A DNA stretch of 64,000 nt from an uncultured Clostridia bacterium (GTDB lineage: Bacteria > Bacillota > Clostridia > Lachnospirales > Anaerotignaceae), in NCBI GenBank assembly GCA_910583755.1, contig CAJTZO010000009.1, positions 6,051 to 70,050 of the forward strand, in the 5' to 3' direction. A model generated the notes under the pieces. That model was given only the letters and a program-made list of their open reading frames with translations, was not told the DNA's origin and did not search any database. The position numbers were made by a program, and so were the translations under genes. This document shows, piece by piece, positions 61,584 to 64,000 of the stretch. Position 1 is the stretch's first letter. Each line of letters starts with the position of its first letter.

Positions 61584-62249
61584 TTACTCTTTTTTAAAAG
61601 GTGATTGTTCTAAAAGAATTTTTATTCTTTTAAAACCAAGAAACCACAAAAACAATACAAAAGCTAAAAAAGGAATCCATAATAGTTTTCTATCTAAAAA
61701 TAAAATATAGTTATAAATTCCATGCAGCAAATAAGGAATAGCAAATGCTTTTAGTAAATACATCTTTTTGCCATAATATTTTGCGAGTGCTAAATAATAT
61801 CCCATTTCTAAGCCAAATAAGCCATGTCCTGGAACAGAAAAAATAGCTCTTGCAAATGCAGTTTCATAGCCTCCCAATTCTTTATGAAACACATATATAA
61901 TATTTTCTAACCAAGCAAATCCTAATGCTATAAAAATACCATATACAATACCATCAAAGGGTTCATTAAAGTTAGGATTTCTAAAAACCAAAAAATATAA
62001 AAATAAAAATTTAATTCCTTCTTCAATTCCCGCAGAACTAAAAAAGGCATTAAAAAATGGTGTTTCTACATGAGGAAAAATTTTTTCAAATGTGATACCT
62101 ACTGCCCATATGACAAATGTACTATAAATACCATATAAAAGTCCTAAAAATAACATGGCATAGGGTTCTTTTTCGTATTTATCTCGTATAAAAATATAAA
62201 CTGCACCAATAGCAACCGGTGCGGAAGCTGCTTGTAATAATCCAGTCAC
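61584..62249 (-). CDS. prsW: PrsW-family intramembrane metalloprotease
   Basis: 221 residues, about eight membrane segments. Motifs of the family: EEGIKFLFLY in one helix (EExxK), GFAWLENI (FxxxEN), PGHGLFG (HxxxG) and LLHGIYNY. By family it cleaves membrane proteins such as anti-sigma factors; in B. subtilis PrsW acts on RsiW. No sigma/anti-sigma pair lies next to it, so its target here is unknown. Confidence 0.9.
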   Translation of the reverse strand: MTGLLQAASAPVAIGAVYIFIRDKYEKEPYAMLFLGLLYGIYSTFVIWAVGITFEKIFPHVETPFFNAFFSSAGIEEGIKFLFLYFLVFRNPNFNEPFDGIVYGIFIALGFAWLENIIYVFHKELGGYETAFARAIFSVPGHGLFGLEMGYYLALAKYYGKKMYLLKAFAIPYLLHGIYNYILFLDRKLLWIPFLAFVLFLWFLGFKRIKILLEQSPFKKE

Positions 62250-62336
62250 AATTTCTCACCGCCTTATGCTAATCAGTTTATCCAATTCTTTTTAAAATAT
62301 CACTAGCATTTTTTATGGATAAATATTGTTTTATTT

Positions 62337-63209
62337 TTATAATGTACTTTTGAGTTTTTCTAAAAATATTTCTAGTGCTTTTGAAAAAAAATGATATTTT
62401 TTAAACACAATACTCATTCCTACCTCTAACTTTGGCTTCAATGGTTTAAAACAAAGGTTCGTATCTGTAACATTAATAATGCCATCCAAACAAAGTACAT
62501 ATCCCAGCCCTTCCTCTGCCATAAGAGAGGCATTATAAAGCAAATTATAAGAAGCAACAATATTTAATTGTGTAGCATCTTTTCCTAACCATGTTGTTAA
62601 TTCTGTTCCTTTGATTGCCTGCCGAGAAACAATAAGCCGTTTATCCCATAAATCTTCTGGTGTAATTGATTCTTTATATGCAAGAGGCGCATCTTTCCGC
62701 ATTAAAACACCCCAGTTATCTTTTAAAGGAAGTCGTATATAATGATATTTTGAAATATCAACTGGTGCAAACAAGATTGCAAAATCAATCAAACCAGTAT
62801 CTAATTTTTCTATAATATCAACAGAATCACCACTGATAATGTGATAATGGATATTAGGATATTGGTCATTTAATTCTTTTGCTATTTTTGCAATAAAACG
62901 AATAGATTCTGTTTCTCCTGTTCCAATATAAATATCACCAGCGATGATATTATCAGAAAATATAATTTCATTTTCTGTTTTTTCAACTAAATTAAGAATT
63001 TCTTCTGCACGTTTTCTTAATATCATTCCTTCTTGTGTGAGTGTGATTTTTCTACTTCCCCTTACAAAAAGCTGTTTTCCAAATTTCTCCTCCATATCTT
63101 TTATTTGTCTGGAGAGTGTAGGTTGAGAAAGATGCAGTCTTTGCGCCGCTGCAGATATATTTTGTTCTCTTGCAATGGTAACAAAATACTTTAAAACTCT
63201 AAGTTCCAT
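62337..63209 (-). CDS. LysR family transcriptional regulator
   Basis: 290 residues: N-terminal helix-turn-helix (MELRVLKYFVTIAREQNISA, AAQRLHLSQPTLSRQIKDME) and C-terminal periplasmic-binding-like effector domain (IYIGTGETESIRFIAKIA). LysR proteins usually regulate a divergent gene; upstream here is a long intergenic stretch, so its target and effector are not evident. Confidence 0.93.
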   Translation of the reverse strand: MELRVLKYFVTIAREQNISAAAQRLHLSQPTLSRQIKDMEEKFGKQLFVRGSRKITLTQEGMILRKRAEEILNLVEKTENEIIFSDNIIAGDIYIGTGETESIRFIAKIAKELNDQYPNIHYHIISGDSVDIIEKLDTGLIDFAILFAPVDISKYHYIRLPLKDNWGVLMRKDAPLAYKESITPEDLWDKRLIVSRQAIKGTELTTWLGKDATQLNIVASYNLLYNASLMAEEGLGYVLCLDGIINVTDTNLCFKPLKPKLEVGMSIVFKKYHFFSKALEIFLEKLKSTL

Positions 63210-63554
63210 AAAATTCCCCCTTTTTATTAGTATAGTACATTTTATTATAGTTGTAAAGCATATAAAAATATATAATATAAGTATTTATTATTTTATAATT
63301 ACTATGATAGAATGATTTCATAAAGATAAGAATAATACTATAAAATAAAATGAAAAAAACGAGCAATAAAAATATTGCTCGTTTTACTTCAAAATTAACA
63401 AAATATTCTGGTGTTTCTTCACCATTACTACACTTTGTTATGCAGCCAAAAACAATTATTATTGATAAATCTATTTCATGTTTTCAATTAGATTTTTAAA
63501 GTAAATTTCAAATAACAGTTTTATTTACTTTGCTTAAATACCTTTTTTAATTTA
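63210..63554. other. Intergenic region upstream of the LysR gene
   Basis: AT-rich, 345 bases. It contains a TATAGTACATTTTATTATAG palindrome-like stretch near 63230 that could be a LysR box, and the terminator at 63356-63385. No gene. Confidence 0.5.
63356..63385. terminator. Terminator
   Basis: AAAACGAGCAATA pairs with TATTGCTCGTTTT around AAAA: a 13-bp stem with A/T flanks. It lies between the acidic repeat gene and the LysR gene. Confidence 0.85.
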
Positions 63555-64000
63555 TCAATAATCTCTTTCATTTACCTCATCAGAAACTTCTGATTCCAAA
63601 TCATTTGATTCTTCTTCCACTTTATCATTTGATTCTTCTGATTCTGAAGTATCTGAAACTTCTGATTCTACATCATTTGGTTCATCAGTTTTATTATCTG
63701 ATTCTCCTTCTACTTTATCATCTGATTCTTCTGGTTTTGGAGTATCTGAAACTTCTGATTCTACATCATTTGATTCTTCTGGTTTTTCATCTTCTGATTC
63801 CTCCACTTTATTATCTGGTTCTTCTGGTTTTGGAGTGTCTGAAACTTCTGATTTTTCATCTTCTGGTTCTTCCACTTTATTATCTGGTTCTTCTGGTTTT
63901 GGAGTATCTGAAACTTCTGATTTTTCATCTTCTGATTCCTCCACCTTATTATCTGGTTCTTCTGGTTTTGGAGTGTCTGAAACTTCTGATTTTTCATCTT
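63555..64000 (-). CDS. C-terminus of an acidic tandem-repeat protein (runs off the window)
   Basis: The frame is open from the right edge to the TGA at 63555-63557. The visible 148 residues are nearly all Glu/Asp/Ser/Pro repeats; the unit is 23 residues (VEESEDEKSEVSDTPKPEEP plus DNK), becoming irregular near the end, which reads DEVNERDY. No LPxTG or other anchor at the C-terminus. Probably the extended tail of a surface or secreted protein whose N-terminus lies outside. Confidence 0.75.
   Translation of the reverse strand, partial: DEKSEVSDTPKPEEPDNKVEESEDEKSEVSDTPKPEEPDNKVEEPEDEKSEVSDTPKPEEPDNKVEESEDEKPEESNDVESEVSDTPKPEESDDKVEGESDNKTDEPNDVESEVSDTSESEESNDKVEEESNDLESEVSDEVNERDY
63724..64000. 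repeat. 69-bp tandem repeats
   Basis: Units of 69 bp repeat in phase with the acidic protein (phase points at 63804, 63873 and 63942), with few differences between copies, and continue past the window edge. The units toward 63560 are more diverged. Confidence 0.9.

Noticed and set aside
63724..64000. CRISPR-like regular repeats
   Set aside because: The units are contiguous, in frame and coding; there are no unique spacers.
1..64000. tRNA and rRNA genes
   Set aside because: No cloverleaf with TTCGA/TTCAA arms or rRNA segments was recognised on either strand, although the clusters of translation genes made this worth checking.

Overview
The window looks like chromosomal DNA from a low-GC, Gram-positive anaerobe of the class Clostridia, probably near Lachnospirales/Anaerotignum. 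This rests on the AT-rich base composition, strong AGGAGG ribosome-binding sites, the clostridial S10-spc-alpha gene order with a KOW-domain gene between map and infA, an enlarged L17, archaeal-type ProS under a T-box, L20 and ZTP regulatory RNAs, EFR1 and PrsW proteins, and S-layer-homology surface proteins. The genus assignment is inference. No tRNA, rRNA, CRISPR array, intact transposase or prophage was recognised.

Layout. 1-1.3 kb: two tandem paralogous small acidic proteins, the second with a damaged 5' end. 1.3-17.7 kb (minus strand): the complete ribosomal-protein supercluster from rpsJ to rplQ, with secY, adk, map, infA and rpoA. It has a promoter at 17.6 kb, a GC-richer leader that could encode a 57-residue peptide, a 196-base structured spacer before rpsM and a repeat-like spacer between rplF and rplR. 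18.3-24 kb: a Cys/Asn-rich, probably spore-surface protein, leuS behind a short attenuator-like leader, and proS behind a T-box. 24-30.3 kb: DUF2461, EFR1 and TetR genes with an autoregulatory operator, infC-rpmI-rplT with an L20 leader and an AUU start for infC, and a threonine-type T-box controlling a small coiled-coil protein plus thrS. 30.3-37.2 kb: a polar amino-acid ABC transporter, a CLC-type channel/antiporter (possibly fluoride type) and a two-component system. 37.2-38.2 kb: decayed mobile-element debris. 38.2-48.4 kb: CDF transporter, DUF2156, GNAT, NUDIX, mutY, purH behind a ZTP riboswitch, a DHFR-like reductase, a MATE pump and a lipoprotein. 48.7-53.2 kb: a cell-surface locus of SLH/transglutaminase, MBOAT and AlgX-like proteins. 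53.5-64 kb: a cation antiporter, a CorA transporter, addA without addB, a one-pass membrane protein, NUDIX, PrsW, a LysR regulator and the C-terminus of an acidic protein with 69-bp repeats.

The most interesting signal is an interspersed intergenic element of 163-221 bp with ends CAGTCTGTCAA...TTGACAAGCTG. Copies lie at 22.06, 32.74, 39.50, 43.68 and 48.54 kb, all in the same orientation. The longest copy is almost wholly a chain of perfect hairpins. The three copies with both ends intact are flanked directly by imperfect direct repeats of 20, 20 and 28 bp, which look like long target-site duplications. Shorter related modules lie at 9.5, 17.9-18.2, 24.0 and 48.48 kb. No transposase lies nearby, so this is a candidate non-autonomous mobile or structured-RNA repeat family.
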